Assembly: GCF_004801855.1 (NCBI RefSeq)
Contig: NZ_SSTC01000018.1
Span: 1 to 32,988, forward strand
DNA length: 32,988 nucleotides
Direction of reading: 5' to 3'
Origin: Pseudomonas sp. A-1
Lineage (GTDB): Bacteria > Pseudomonadota > Gammaproteobacteria > Pseudomonadales > Pseudomonadaceae
Below the pieces are notes generated by a model. It saw nothing but the letters and a program-made list of their open reading frames with translations. It was not told where the DNA came from and did no database searches. Position numbers and translations under genes: made by a program. Shown here piece by piece: positions 7,559-15,077 of the stretch (position 1 is the first letter of the stretch; each line of letters begins with the position of its first letter).

Positions 7559-8482
7559 ATGATCGAGATCGAAAAACTCACCAAACGCTTTGCGCAGCAC
7601 ACGGCGGTGGACGAGCTGTCCTTCCGCGTCCAGCCCGGCGAAGTGCTGGGTTTCCTCGGCCCCAACGGGGCCGGCAAGTCGACCACCATGAAGATGCTCA
7701 CCGGCTTCCTCGCGCCGACGTCGGGCACCGCGCGCATCTTCGGCTTCGACATCCGCAGGCAGACCCTCAAGGCCCAGCAGCAGATCGGCTACCTGCCCGA
7801 GGGCGCGCCCTGCTACGGCGACATGAAGGTGCGCGGTTTCCTCGAGTTCATCGCCGAGGTGCGCGGTTTCCGCGGCGCCGAGAAGAAGGCGCGGGTGGCG
7901 AAGGCGGTGGCGCAGGTCGAGCTGGACAAGGTCCTCGAGCAGTCGATCGAGACCCTGTCCAAGGGCTTCAAGCGCCGCGTCGGCCTGGCCCAGGCGATCC
8001 TCCACGATCCGCGCGCGCTGATCCTCGACGAGCCCACCGACGGCCTCGACCCCAACCAGAAGCATCAGGTGCGCCAGCTGATCCAGAACCTGGCGACCGA
8101 CAAGATCATCATCATTTCCACGCACATCCTCGAGGAAGTCACCGCGGTCTGTTCCCGCGCAGTGGTGATCGCCGGCGGCCGGCTGCTGGCCGACGGCACG
8201 CCCTTCGAGCTGGAGAGCCGTTCGCGCTACCACCAGGCGGTGACCCTGGTCGGCGAGGCGCCGCTGGACGAGGCGGCGCTGGCGGCGCTGCCGGGCGTGG
8301 CCGGAGTGGAGCGCAACGCCCGCGAGCACAGCCTGACCGTGCTGGCGCAGCCCGGCCAGGTGATCTTCCCGCAGGTCAGCGCGCTGGTGGCGGTGCGCGG
8401 CTGGAACATCAAGGAAATGGACGTGGAGCGCGGCCGCCTCGACGAGGTGTTCCGCACCCTGACCCGAGGAGAGGCGGCATGA
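7559..8482 (+). CDS. ABC transporter ATP-binding protein (GldA/NatA-like)
   Basis: This 307-residue ATPase powers the ABC-2 permease encoded next to it. The Walker A motif GPNGAGKST (34-42), the signature-like ETLSKGFKRRV, Walker B LILDEPTDGLDP and the switch His in ISTHILEEV are in order. The signature carries LSKGF instead of LSGGQ, a variant common in this subfamily. After residue 220 a C-terminal regulatory domain of about 85 residues follows, as in the GldA/CcmA/NatA type. The downstream permease start overlaps its stop codon (ATGA at 8479), so the two are translationally coupled. The substrate is unknown. Confidence 0.93.
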   Translation: MIEIEKLTKRFAQHTAVDELSFRVQPGEVLGFLGPNGAGKSTTMKMLTGFLAPTSGTARIFGFDIRRQTLKAQQQIGYLPEGAPCYGDMKVRGFLEFIAEVRGFRGAEKKARVAKAVAQVELDKVLEQSIETLSKGFKRRVGLAQAILHDPRALILDEPTDGLDPNQKHQVRQLIQNLATDKIIIISTHILEEVTAVCSRAVVIAGGRLLADGTPFELESRSRYHQAVTLVGEAPLDEAALAALPGVAGVERNAREHSLTVLAQPGQVIFPQVSALVAVRGWNIKEMDVERGRLDEVFRTLTRGEAA

Positions 8483-9213
8483 GGCAGTTGCCGGTAGTCT
8501 TCAGGCGCGAGCTGGCGAGCTATTTCGCCACGCCGCTGGCCTACGTGTTCATCGTGATCTTCCTGGTGCTGTCCGGGGTGTTCACCTTCTATCTGGGCAG
8601 CTTCTTCGAGCGCGGCCAGGCCGATCTCGCGCCGTTCTTCGAATTCCATCCATGGCTCTATCTGTTCCTGGTGCCGGCGCTGGCCATGCGCCTGTGGGCG
8701 GAGGAGCGCAAGAGCGGCACCATCGAGCTCTTGATGACCCTGCCGATCACCCGCGCCGAAGCGGTGGGCGGCAAGTTCCTCGCCGCCTGGGCGTTCGCCG
8801 GCATCGCCCTGCTGCTGACCTTCCCGATGGTCATCACGGTCAACTACCTGGGCGAACCGGACAACGGCGCCATCCTCACCGGCTACATCGGCAGCTGGCT
8901 GCTGGCCGGCGGCTACCTGGCGATCGGCTCGTGCCTGTCGGCGCTGGCCAAGAACCAGGTGATCGCCTTCATCCTCACCGTCTGCGTGTGCTTCCTGTTC
9001 ATCGTCAGCGGCTTCCCGCTGGTGCTCGATGCCTTCAGCGGCTGGGCGCCGCAGGCGCTGGTGGATGCGGTGGCCTCGCTGAGCTTCCTGACCCGCTTCG
9101 ATGCGATCAGCAAGGGCGTGCTCGACGCGCGCGACCTGCTGTACTTCGCCAGCCTGATCCTGGCCTGGCTGGCCGCCACCGCGGTGGTCATCGATCTGAA
9201 GAAAGCCGACTGA
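8479..9213 (+). CDS. ABC-2 type permease (GldF-like)
   Basis: This 244-residue inner-membrane protein has six predicted helices. Between helices 2 and 3 is the charged motif RLWAEERKSGTIELLMTLPI, typical of ABC-2 permeases of the GldF/NosY type, which contacts the ATPase. Its ATG overlaps the ATPase stop codon and its stop is 10 bases before the GldG-like gene, so all are one transcription unit. In Bacteroidetes the equivalent trio supports gliding; in non-gliding Pseudomonas the role is unknown. Confidence 0.92.
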   Translation: MRQLPVVFRRELASYFATPLAYVFIVIFLVLSGVFTFYLGSFFERGQADLAPFFEFHPWLYLFLVPALAMRLWAEERKSGTIELLMTLPITRAEAVGGKFLAAWAFAGIALLLTFPMVITVNYLGEPDNGAILTGYIGSWLLAGGYLAIGSCLSALAKNQVIAFILTVCVCFLFIVSGFPLVLDAFSGWAPQALVDAVASLSFLTRFDAISKGVLDARDLLYFASLILAWLAATAVVIDLKKAD

Positions 9214-9223
9214 GGAGCGCGCG

Positions 9224-11047
9224 ATGAAACGCATCATCCATTCCGGCAGCGGGCTGCTGCTGATCGCCCTGGCGTTCCTGGCCTTCAACATGGTCGCCGG
9301 CCTGGGGCTGCCCAACGCCCGTCTCGACCTCACCGAGCAGAAGCTCTACACCATCAGCGAAGGCACCGAACGCATCCTCGCCGGGCTGGACGAGCCGGTG
9401 AACCTGTACTTGTTCTACTCCGACAACGTCAGCCGCGACCTCGTGCCGGTGCGCAACTACGCGCGGCGCGTCACGGAGATGCTGCGCGCCTACGAGCGCG
9501 CCGCCGGCGGCAAGATCCGCCTCGAGGTGATCGACCCCGAGCCGTTCTCCGAGGACGAGGACCGCGCCGCCGAGTTCGGCCTGCACGCCGTGCCGCTGCA
9601 GCAGGGCGGCGACAAGCTGTACTTCGGCCTGGCCGGCACCAATGCGCTGGACGACGTGCAGACCATCCCGTTCTTCCCGCTCGACCAGGAGGAGTTCCTC
9701 GAGTACGAGATCAGCCGCCTGGTACAGAGCCTGGCCAAGCCGCAGCGGCCGGTGGTCGGCGTGCTCTCGGGGCTGCAGATGGACGGCGGCTTCAATCCGC
9801 TGACCGGTCAGGCCGGCACGCCCTGGATGATCATGGAACAGATCCGCCAGCAGTTCGCCCTCAAGAGCCTGCAGGCCGGCATCGACCGCATCCCCGACGA
9901 GGTGTCGGTGCTGCTGCTGGTGCATCCCAGGCAGCTGCCGCAGCCGACCCTGTATGCCATCGACCAGTTCGTGCTGCGCGGCGGCAAGCTGCTGGCCTTC
10001 GTCGACCCGTTCAGTGAGGCCGACAGCGGCGGGATGACGGGGCAGGGCAATGCCTCCGACCTCGAACCGCTGTTCAAGGCCTGGGGGCTGCGTCTGCGTC
10101 CGGGCGAGATGCTGGTCGACGGCAGCTATGCGATGGCCGTGGGCATGGGCGCGGAACAGCGGCCGGTGCGCCATCCGGCCTGGCTGAGCCTGCCCAGGGC
10201 GGCGCTCGACCGCGAGGACGTGACCACCGCCGCGCTGGAGAACCTGACCGTGGCCAGCACCGGCATCCTCGAACCGGTCGAGGGAGCGAAGACCCGTTTC
10301 ACTCCGCTGCTGCACAGTTCCGAGTACGCCATGCCGATGGACGCCCAGCGCCTGGCCATGCTGCGCGACCCGCAGGAGCTGCTGCGCGACCTTGAGCCGA
10401 CCGGCGAGCGCTACGCCCTGGCCGCGCGGATCAGCGGGCCGGCGCAGTCGGCTTTCCCCGACGGCATCGAGGGGCAGAAGGATGGCCTGAAGGGCGCCGA
10501 GAACATCAACCTGATCGTGGTCGCCGACACCGACCTGCTCGCCGACCGCATGTGGGTGGAGGTGCAGGACTTCTTCGGCCAGCGCATCCCGCAGCCGTTC
10601 GCCGACAACGCCGGCTTCGCCATCAACGCGCTGGACAACCTGGCCGGCAGCGATGCGCTGATCAGCGTGCGTTCGCGTGGACGCTTCAGCCGGCCGTTCG
10701 TGGTGGTGGAGAACCTGCAGCGCCAGGCCGAGGCGCGCTTCCGCGAGCAGGAGGAGATCCTCAATCAGCGCCTGGCGCAGACCGAGCAGCGTCTGGCCGA
10801 GCTGCAGCAGGGCGACAATCCCGAGCAGGTGCTGGAGTTGACCCCCGAGCAGCAGGCGACGGTGCAGCAGTTCCTCCAGGAGAAGCTGGCGATCCGCAAG
10901 GAGCTGCGCGAGGTGCGCTACCGCCTCAACGCCGATATCGAGGCGCTGGGCCGCAGCCTGAAGTTCGTCAACATCGGTCTGGTGCCGCTGCTGCTCACCG
11001 TCGCGGTGATCGGCCTGTGGCTGCTGCGCCGCCGGCGCACGGCCTGA
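9224..11047 (+). CDS. GldG-family ABC-associated membrane protein
   Basis: This 607-residue protein has one N-terminal helix (about 11-31), a large periplasmic region and a C-terminal helix (about 580-600) ending in RRRR. The segment LDLTEQKLYTISEGT after the first helix is the family hallmark of GldG/intraflagellar-transport-like proteins associated with ABC-2 systems. A charged, Gln-rich stretch before the last helix (about 500-575) looks like a coiled coil. GAGGAG lies just before the ATG. It probably forms a complex with the preceding permease and ATPase. What is moved or remodelled in the envelope is not known. Confidence 0.88.
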   Translation: MKRIIHSGSGLLLIALAFLAFNMVAGLGLPNARLDLTEQKLYTISEGTERILAGLDEPVNLYLFYSDNVSRDLVPVRNYARRVTEMLRAYERAAGGKIRLEVIDPEPFSEDEDRAAEFGLHAVPLQQGGDKLYFGLAGTNALDDVQTIPFFPLDQEEFLEYEISRLVQSLAKPQRPVVGVLSGLQMDGGFNPLTGQAGTPWMIMEQIRQQFALKSLQAGIDRIPDEVSVLLLVHPRQLPQPTLYAIDQFVLRGGKLLAFVDPFSEADSGGMTGQGNASDLEPLFKAWGLRLRPGEMLVDGSYAMAVGMGAEQRPVRHPAWLSLPRAALDREDVTTAALENLTVASTGILEPVEGAKTRFTPLLHSSEYAMPMDAQRLAMLRDPQELLRDLEPTGERYALAARISGPAQSAFPDGIEGQKDGLKGAENINLIVVADTDLLADRMWVEVQDFFGQRIPQPFADNAGFAINALDNLAGSDALISVRSRGRFSRPFVVVENLQRQAEARFREQEEILNQRLAQTEQRLAELQQGDNPEQVLELTPEQQATVQQFLQEKLAIRKELREVRYRLNADIEALGRSLKFVNIGLVPLLLTVAVIGLWLLRRRRTA

Positions 11048-11060
11048 GCCCGCTCGTGCA

Positions 11061-11169
11061 GGTGGGTTGGCCGCATGGCGGCGCAACCCGCCAACGATGC
11101 CGCAAGGCATCGCCCTAGCCGGCCTTGCGGCCACAGGGTGGGTTACGGCCTGCGGCCTGGCCCACCCTG
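11061..11169. repeat. Cluster of four palindromes between the GldG-like and DUF4340 genes
   Basis: About 110 bases hold successive hairpins. The first is GGTGGGTTG...CAACCCGCC (11061-11092). The second is GATGCC-GCAA-GGCATC (11096-11111). The third is GGCC-TTGC-GGCC (11121-11132). The fourth is a long imperfect palindrome from CAGGGTGGG (11134) to CCCACCCTG (11169). The first and fourth resemble a REP-type family distinct from the GGTGCGC family elsewhere in the window. They sit inside an operon, so they may shape differential mRNA decay rather than terminate. Confidence 0.55.
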
Positions 11170-11208
11170 CGCTGGCCTTGAGCGCCCGGCATGTCCAAGG
11201 AGGTACTC

Positions 11209-12186
11209 ATGCAACGCAAGTCGCTATGGATTCTGCTGCTGGCCGTGCTGGGGCTGGGCGGGCTGTTCGCCTGGCTGCAGCGCGGCGCCGAGGCGCCGCG
11301 CCTGGCCGAGCGTCAGCTGCTGCTGCCGGCGCTGGCCGGCCATGCGGAGCGGGTGCAGGCGCTGGAGATCCGTCATGGCGAGCTGCCGGAAATCCGCATC
11401 GAACGCCGCGACGGCGGCTGGGTGGTGCCGGCCAAGGCCGGTTTCCCGGCGGCGGCCGGCGAGGTCAATCGCCTGCTGCGTGCGCTGGGCGAGGCGCGCA
11501 AGGTCGAGGCCAAGACCCGCAACCCGGACAACCATGCCCGCCTGGGCCTGGCCGAGCGCGGCGAGGGAGCGGCCACCCGGCTGACCCTGGAGGGTGTCGG
11601 CCAGGCGCCGCTGGCGCTGCTGATCGGCCAGGCCTCGCGCCAGGGCGGCCAACTGGTGCGGCTGCCGGGCGACGACCAGGTGTGGCTGGTCGACCAGCCG
11701 CTGCAGCTGGTGGACAACGAGCTGGCCTGGCTGGACCGGCGCATCAGCGCCATTCCCTTCGCCGAGGTTCGCGAGGTGACGGTGCGCCACGCCGACGGCG
11801 AGCAGCTCGACGTCTGGCGCGAGTCGCCCGAGCAGTTCAACCTCGCCCTGCGCCAGCTGCCACCCGGCAGGAGGCTGGCCTACGAGGCAGCGGCCAACGG
11901 CATGGCCACGCTGTTCGCCAGCCTGGATTTCGCCGACGCCGCGCCGCTGGCGCAGGTCGGCTTCAAGGGCGCCCCCGAACTGACCTTCCGCCTGAGCACC
12001 TTCGCCGGCGGCGAACTGCAGGGCTCCTTCCACCTGCAGGGCGGGCAGCACTGGCTGGTGCTCGGCGCCGGCAAGGGCCTCGACGGCCAGTTGATCGCTG
12101 GCCGGGAGTGGGCCTACCGTCTCGAGGAGCAGCAGTACCGCACGCTGGCCAAGCGGGTGAAGGACCTGCTGGCCCCCGGCGGCTGA
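11209..12186 (+). CDS. DUF4340 domain protein, ABC/GldG partner
   Basis: This 325-residue protein has an N-terminal membrane anchor (LWILLLAVLGLGGLFAWLQ, about 5-23), and the rest is predicted to lie outside the membrane. It matches DUF4340 proteins, which commonly lie directly after GldG-type genes. Features are the early IRHGELPEIRIERRDGGWVV strand region and RLPGDDQVWLVDQPL further on. The start at 11209 is preferred over an in-frame ATG at 11191 because AAGGAGG lies just upstream of 11209. It is the last gene of the operon and is followed by a terminator. Its function is unknown. Confidence 0.85.
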   Translation: MQRKSLWILLLAVLGLGGLFAWLQRGAEAPRLAERQLLLPALAGHAERVQALEIRHGELPEIRIERRDGGWVVPAKAGFPAAAGEVNRLLRALGEARKVEAKTRNPDNHARLGLAERGEGAATRLTLEGVGQAPLALLIGQASRQGGQLVRLPGDDQVWLVDQPLQLVDNELAWLDRRISAIPFAEVREVTVRHADGEQLDVWRESPEQFNLALRQLPPGRRLAYEAAANGMATLFASLDFADAAPLAQVGFKGAPELTFRLSTFAGGELQGSFHLQGGQHWLVLGAGKGLDGQLIAGREWAYRLEEQQYRTLAKRVKDLLAPGG

Positions 12187-12221
12187 GCGGGCGAATACCG
12201 CCCCGATCCTTGCGTTGGGTC

Positions 12222-12238
12222 AAGCCCGGGGGGCTTTT
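12222..12238 (+). terminator. Rho-independent terminator of the ABC/GldG operon
   Basis: AAGCCC-GGG-GGGCTT followed by TT lies 36 bases after the DUF4340 stop codon. The stem is six pairs and the T-run is short, so it may be leaky. It overlaps the -35 region proposed for the cold-shock gene. Confidence 0.55.
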
Positions 12239-12262
12239 CAGTACACGCTCTTTGTTTATACT
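12235..12262 (+). promoter_or_regulatory. Putative promoter of the cold-shock gene
   Basis: TTTTCA (12235-12240) and TATACT (12257-12262) are separated by 16 bases. Transcription would begin near 12269, giving a leader of about 150 bases before the ATG at 12420. Long structured leaders are typical of cspA-type mRNAs. The leader contains a hairpin TGCTCC/GGAGCA at 12371-12388 shortly upstream of the ribosome site. Confidence 0.5.
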
Positions 12263-12419
12263 CGGGACAGCGGTCGTCAAGAACGCCATTCGTAATACCC
12301 GCTCCAGACGCCGTGTGGCGGCGGAGGTCGGATATAACAAGAAGAACGTTTTCAACGTACCGTCCCGAGCTGCTCCCGTGGTGGAGCAATGAAAATTTGC
12401 GAGTCTGGAGAGAGTTGTA

Positions 12420-12629
12420 ATGGCGAATCGTGAGATTGGAACCGTCAAGTGGTTCAACGATGCCAAGGGCTATGGATTCATTCAGCGCGAGAGCGGCCCT
12501 GACGTGTTCGTGCACTATCGTGCGATCCGTGGCGAAGGCCACCGTTCGCTGATCGAGGGGCAGCGCGTCGAGTTCGCCGTCGCCCAGGGCCAGAAGGGCC
12601 TGCAGGCGGAAGACGTCACCAAGCTCTGA
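12420..12629 (+). CDS. CspA-family cold-shock protein
   Basis: This 69-residue single-domain RNA/DNA chaperone has the RNP1-type motif KGYGFIQ (16-22) and the RNP2-type motif VFVHY (29-33). It binds single-stranded RNA and melts secondary structure. The tail [11 protein letters not shown] is typical of the family. GGAG lies nine bases before the ATG. It stands alone on the plus strand, converging with the barstar/RNase operon across a shared hairpin. From memory, a similar small csp gene lies near dapE-rlmA in P. aeruginosa, which would make this the conserved chromosomal csp of the locus. Confidence 0.93.
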   Translation: MANREIGTVKWFNDAKGYGFIQRESGPDVFVHYRAIRGEGHRSLIEGQRVEFAVAQGQKGLQAEDVTKL

Positions 12630-12646
12630 GACTCGAGCTGTGCAAG

Positions 12647-12673
12647 AAGCCCGTCCTCGCGACGGGCTTTTTG
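12647..12673 (+). terminator. Terminator between convergent csp and barstar genes
   Basis: AAGCCCGTC-CTCGC-GACGGGCTT followed by TTT forms a nine-pair stem with a T-tract, 18 bases after the csp stop. On the minus strand the same hairpin is followed by a weaker T-rich stretch and lies 20 bases after the barstar stop, so it may serve both directions. Confidence 0.85.
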
Positions 12674-12693
12674 TTGTCCGCCGTTTGCCCGGC

Positions 12694-13125
12694 TCAGGCG
12701 AGGACGGGCAGGGCGCCCAGGCAGCCGATGTCCTCGCGCGCCGTCTCCACCAGCAGGCACAGCGCCCGGTCCTGCTCGGCCCAGTGCTGGCAGGCGTCGG
12801 CCAGCAGTTCGAGGAAGGTTTCCAGCGCCGCTTCGTCCACGTCGCTGCCCGTGGCGGTCGGCAGGCGCACGGCGAGCAGCCGGTCGGCCGGCCAGTCCAG
12901 CTCGGTCAGGCAGTCCCAGGCGGCGTCCCAGTTCTGTCCGTAGTAGTCGGGGAAGTCCAGCGCCTGGCCGAGGGCGGCCAGCAGGCCCTCGCGGTCGATG
13001 CTCTGCGGCGCCAGGGGCCGCCAGAGAGTCTCCGGCGTTTCCCCGGGCCAGCCCGGCATGCAGCGGTAGATCCCGCAGCGACTGCGGTCGGCCAGGGCCT
13101 GCTCGGCGAACTGCTGCGGGGTCAT
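12694..13125 (-). CDS. Barstar-family RNase inhibitor
   Basis: This is a 143-residue cytoplasmic protein with no signal peptide. Residues 45-85 align with barstar: FPDYYGQNWDAAWDCL matches the region that plugs the barnase active site. Tyr61/Tyr62 correspond to Tyr29/Tyr30, Asp67 to Asp35, Trp70 to Trp38 and Asp71 to the key Asp39. About 40 extra residues precede the domain. Its ATG overlaps the stop codon of the upstream RNase fusion gene (ATGA at 13125-13122), so translation is probably coupled and inhibitor is made with the enzyme. Its role is inferred to be protection of the cell from the neighbouring guanyl-specific RNase, to which barstar-type proteins are known to bind. Confidence 0.9.
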   Translation of the reverse strand: MTPQQFAEQALADRSRCGIYRCMPGWPGETPETLWRPLAPQSIDREGLLAALGQALDFPDYYGQNWDAAWDCLTELDWPADRLLAVRLPTATGSDVDEAALETFLELLADACQHWAEQDRALCLLVETAREDIGCLGALPVLA

Positions 13126-13793
13126 GGTCTGGGCTCCAGCACGCGGAAGCTCTTGTAGTGGTCTTCGGTGTAGTAGTAGATCACCGGCGGGTTGCCGCCG
13201 GTGACGATGCGCCGCGGGCCGCGATGGGACAGCCCCGGCGTGCGTACCGTGTACTCGCGGTAGTAGCCGCGCGGCTGGGCCGGCAGCTGGCGCTCGCGGT
13301 TCTGGAACACGGTGCCGTCCTGGCTGTGCGGGTAGGGGCCGCCCCGGCGGATCAGGGCGAGGGTCTTGTCGATCTCGCGCTGGATCGGCGCCTCGACCTG
13401 CAGCGTGCTGCCGCCGCTGGCGGGCGCCGGGCTGAACAGGTTGTGCAGCGGCCCCTGGGTGAGCAGCCAGCCGACGAACAGCAGCACCAGCAGCGCGGCG
13501 CCGCTCAGCAGCTTGAGCGGGTTGCCCTGCGCCGGCCTGCCGGCGGGGCGCGGGCCGCGCTGACGCGGTGCGGGCTGCGCCTGCGGCGCCACGCCCTCGA
13601 GGCTGACCCAGGCGGCCTTGAGCCGGCCGGACTTGTCGCGGGTGATGTCGAACGCCGCCCGGTCGCCCTTCTGCGGCCGCCGTGCGGCATTGCGCACGGC
13701 GGAGATGTGGAAGAACACTTCAGCCGAGCCGTCGTCGGGCTGGATGAAGCCGAAACCGCGGTCGTCGTTCCAGGTGACGATCTTGCCTTGCAT
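13122..13793 (-). CDS. Cold-shock domain / transmembrane / RNase Sa-like (guanyl-specific RNase) fusion
   Basis: This 223-residue protein has three parts. Residues 1-68 are a cold-shock domain (RGFGFIQ at 12-18, VFFHIS at 26-31) of the type usually joined to DUF1294 membrane proteins. A Pro/Arg-rich linker leads to one helix (about 95-112). Residues 135-223 align closely with Streptomyces RNase Sa, including PYPHSQDG, VFQNRE, GYYREYTV and DHYKSF. Expected active-site residues are all present: Asn165, Glu167, Glu180 (general base), Arg191, Arg195 and His212 (general acid). The protein has no cysteine, so the RNase Sa disulfide is absent. Arginines before the helix favour N-inside, C-outside, with the RNase in the periplasm. 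Barstar follows by ATGA overlap. Confidence 0.9.
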   Translation of the reverse strand: MQGKIVTWNDDRGFGFIQPDDGSAEVFFHISAVRNAARRPQKGDRAAFDITRDKSGRLKAAWVSLEGVAPQAQPAPRQRGPRPAGRPAQGNPLKLLSGAALLVLLFVGWLLTQGPLHNLFSPAPASGGSTLQVEAPIQREIDKTLALIRRGGPYPHSQDGTVFQNRERQLPAQPRGYYREYTVRTPGLSHRGPRRIVTGGNPPVIYYYTEDHYKSFRVLEPRP

Positions 13794-13829
13794 TGCCTGT
13801 CTCTTGAATGGTGGTGGGGAGGCCGGGGA

Positions 13830-14201
13830 TCAGTCGGTGCGCCAGGTGATCTCGCTGACGCCTTCGGCGGTGACCTTCAGCCAGCGGTCGGCATCTTCCT
13901 CGCCCTGTTCCTCGCTCCAGCTGCCCGGGGCGCAGCGCACCTGGACGCCGAGCGCGGCACAGGCCGCCTTGGCGCAGGCCAGGTCGTCCTCCCAGGGGGT
14001 GAGATCGCTGTCCAGCAGCAGGCTGCTCCAGCGGCCCACCGCCTTGGGCAGCCAGGTGACGGAGATGTCGCCGGCGCGGCACTTGCTGGTCTGGCCGCGG
14101 GTCTGCCATTCGCTGCACGGGCCGATGGCCTGTTCCAGCCAGGCGGTCACCGCCGGCAGTTCGGCGTCCTTGAGGTAGATCTCGATATCCGGTTGGCGCA
14201 T
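13830..14201 (-). CDS. Conserved hypothetical protein in the dapE-rlmA-RNase operon
   Basis: This 123-residue soluble protein lies between rlmA and the RNase fusion, 36 bases upstream of the latter. It begins with a beta-strand-like DIEIYLKDAELP and has a central VTWLPKAVGRWSSLLLDSD. An acidic segment follows (EEQGEEDADRW). Cysteines occur near 29, 41, 76, 81 and 90. I do not recognise a named domain. From memory a protein of similar size lies next to rlmA in P. aeruginosa, which would make it a resident of the locus rather than part of the RNase/barstar addition. Confidence 0.7.
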   Translation of the reverse strand: MRQPDIEIYLKDAELPAVTAWLEQAIGPCSEWQTRGQTSKCRAGDISVTWLPKAVGRWSSLLLDSDLTPWEDDLACAKAACAALGVQVRCAPGSWSEEQGEEDADRWLKVTAEGVSEITWRTD

Positions 14202-14271
14202 GTCGGGCTTCCTGATACGGCGATGGGGGGGCGCGGTCGGCGGGCGACCGCAGGGTGCAAAGCGTGGCCGG

Positions 14272-15075
14272 TTACTGGCGCTCGATCCAGTCGTAGCGCA
14301 CCGAGACGGTGACCGTGAAGGGCTCGGCGAGGATGCGCTCGCGGCGCTCGGCGTTGACCCGCCAGCCGTGCGGGGTCATCGCCAGCAGGTCGCTGCGCGC
14401 GTCGAAGCTGTCCAGGTCCAGGCGGAACTCCAGGGTCTGGGTGTCGGCCAGCTTCAGGGTCTCCGGCAGGTCGGCCAGGTGCTTGTCGTCGACGTAGTCG
14501 CGCACCTCGTCGTAGAGCTTCTGGCGCAGCTCAAAGAGGTGCATGCGCGCCGGGCCCAGGCGCAGGATGCCGCCGCCGGGGCGCAGCAGGCGCGCCGCCT
14601 CGTGCCAGTCGATCGGGCTGAACACGCTGGCCAGCAGGCCGCAGGAGCCGGTGGCCAGCGGCACGCGGGCCATGCTGGCGACCATCCAGGTCAGCTGCGG
14701 CGCGCGCTTGCAGGCGCGCTTGACCGCCTCGCGGGAGATGTCCAGGGCGTAGCCGTCCGCCTGCGGCAGGGCCTCGGCCAGCTGCGCGGTGTAGTAGCCC
14801 TCGCCGCAGCCGATGTCGATCCAGCGCGCCGGCGCGCGTGCGCTGGCCAGCTCGGCCAGGCGCGCGGCCAGCGGCGCGTAGTGGCCGGCGCCGAGGAAGC
14901 GCCGGCGCGCCTCGACCATGGCGGCGTTGTCGCCCGGGTCGAGGCTCTTCTTGTGCTGCACCGGCAGCAGGTTCAGGTAGCCCTGGCGGGCGCGGTCGAA
15001 GCGGTGGCCTTGGCTGCACTGCACGCCGTTGTCGTGGCTGTGCAGCGCGCCGCTGCAGATCGGGCAGATCAGCAT
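14272..15075 (-). CDS. rlmA: 23S rRNA (guanine-N1-745) methyltransferase RlmA
   Basis: This 267-residue SAM-dependent enzyme methylates G745 in helix 35 of 23S rRNA, near the peptide tunnel. The N-terminal zinc site is Cys4, Cys7, Cys20 and His24 (CPIC...CSQGH). It is followed by the family segment GYLNLLPVQHKKSLDPGDN. The methyltransferase motif I is DIGCGEGYY, and SVFSPI stands where the methyltransferase motif IV is expected. The ATG at 15075 lies two bases before the dapE stop on the same strand, so the genes are co-transcribed. Confidence 0.94.
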   Translation of the reverse strand: MLICPICSGALHSHDNGVQCSQGHRFDRARQGYLNLLPVQHKKSLDPGDNAAMVEARRRFLGAGHYAPLAARLAELASARAPARWIDIGCGEGYYTAQLAEALPQADGYALDISREAVKRACKRAPQLTWMVASMARVPLATGSCGLLASVFSPIDWHEAARLLRPGGGILRLGPARMHLFELRQKLYDEVRDYVDDKHLADLPETLKLADTQTLEFRLDLDSFDARSDLLAMTPHGWRVNAERRERILAEPFTVTVSVRYDWIERQ

Positions 15076-15077
15076 GG

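Noticed and set aside
12420-12629. Stand-alone csp as part of the RNase/barstar system
   Set aside because: It is on the opposite strand with its own promoter and terminator, and belongs to a different cold-shock subfamily from the fusion. It looks like the conserved csp of the locus.
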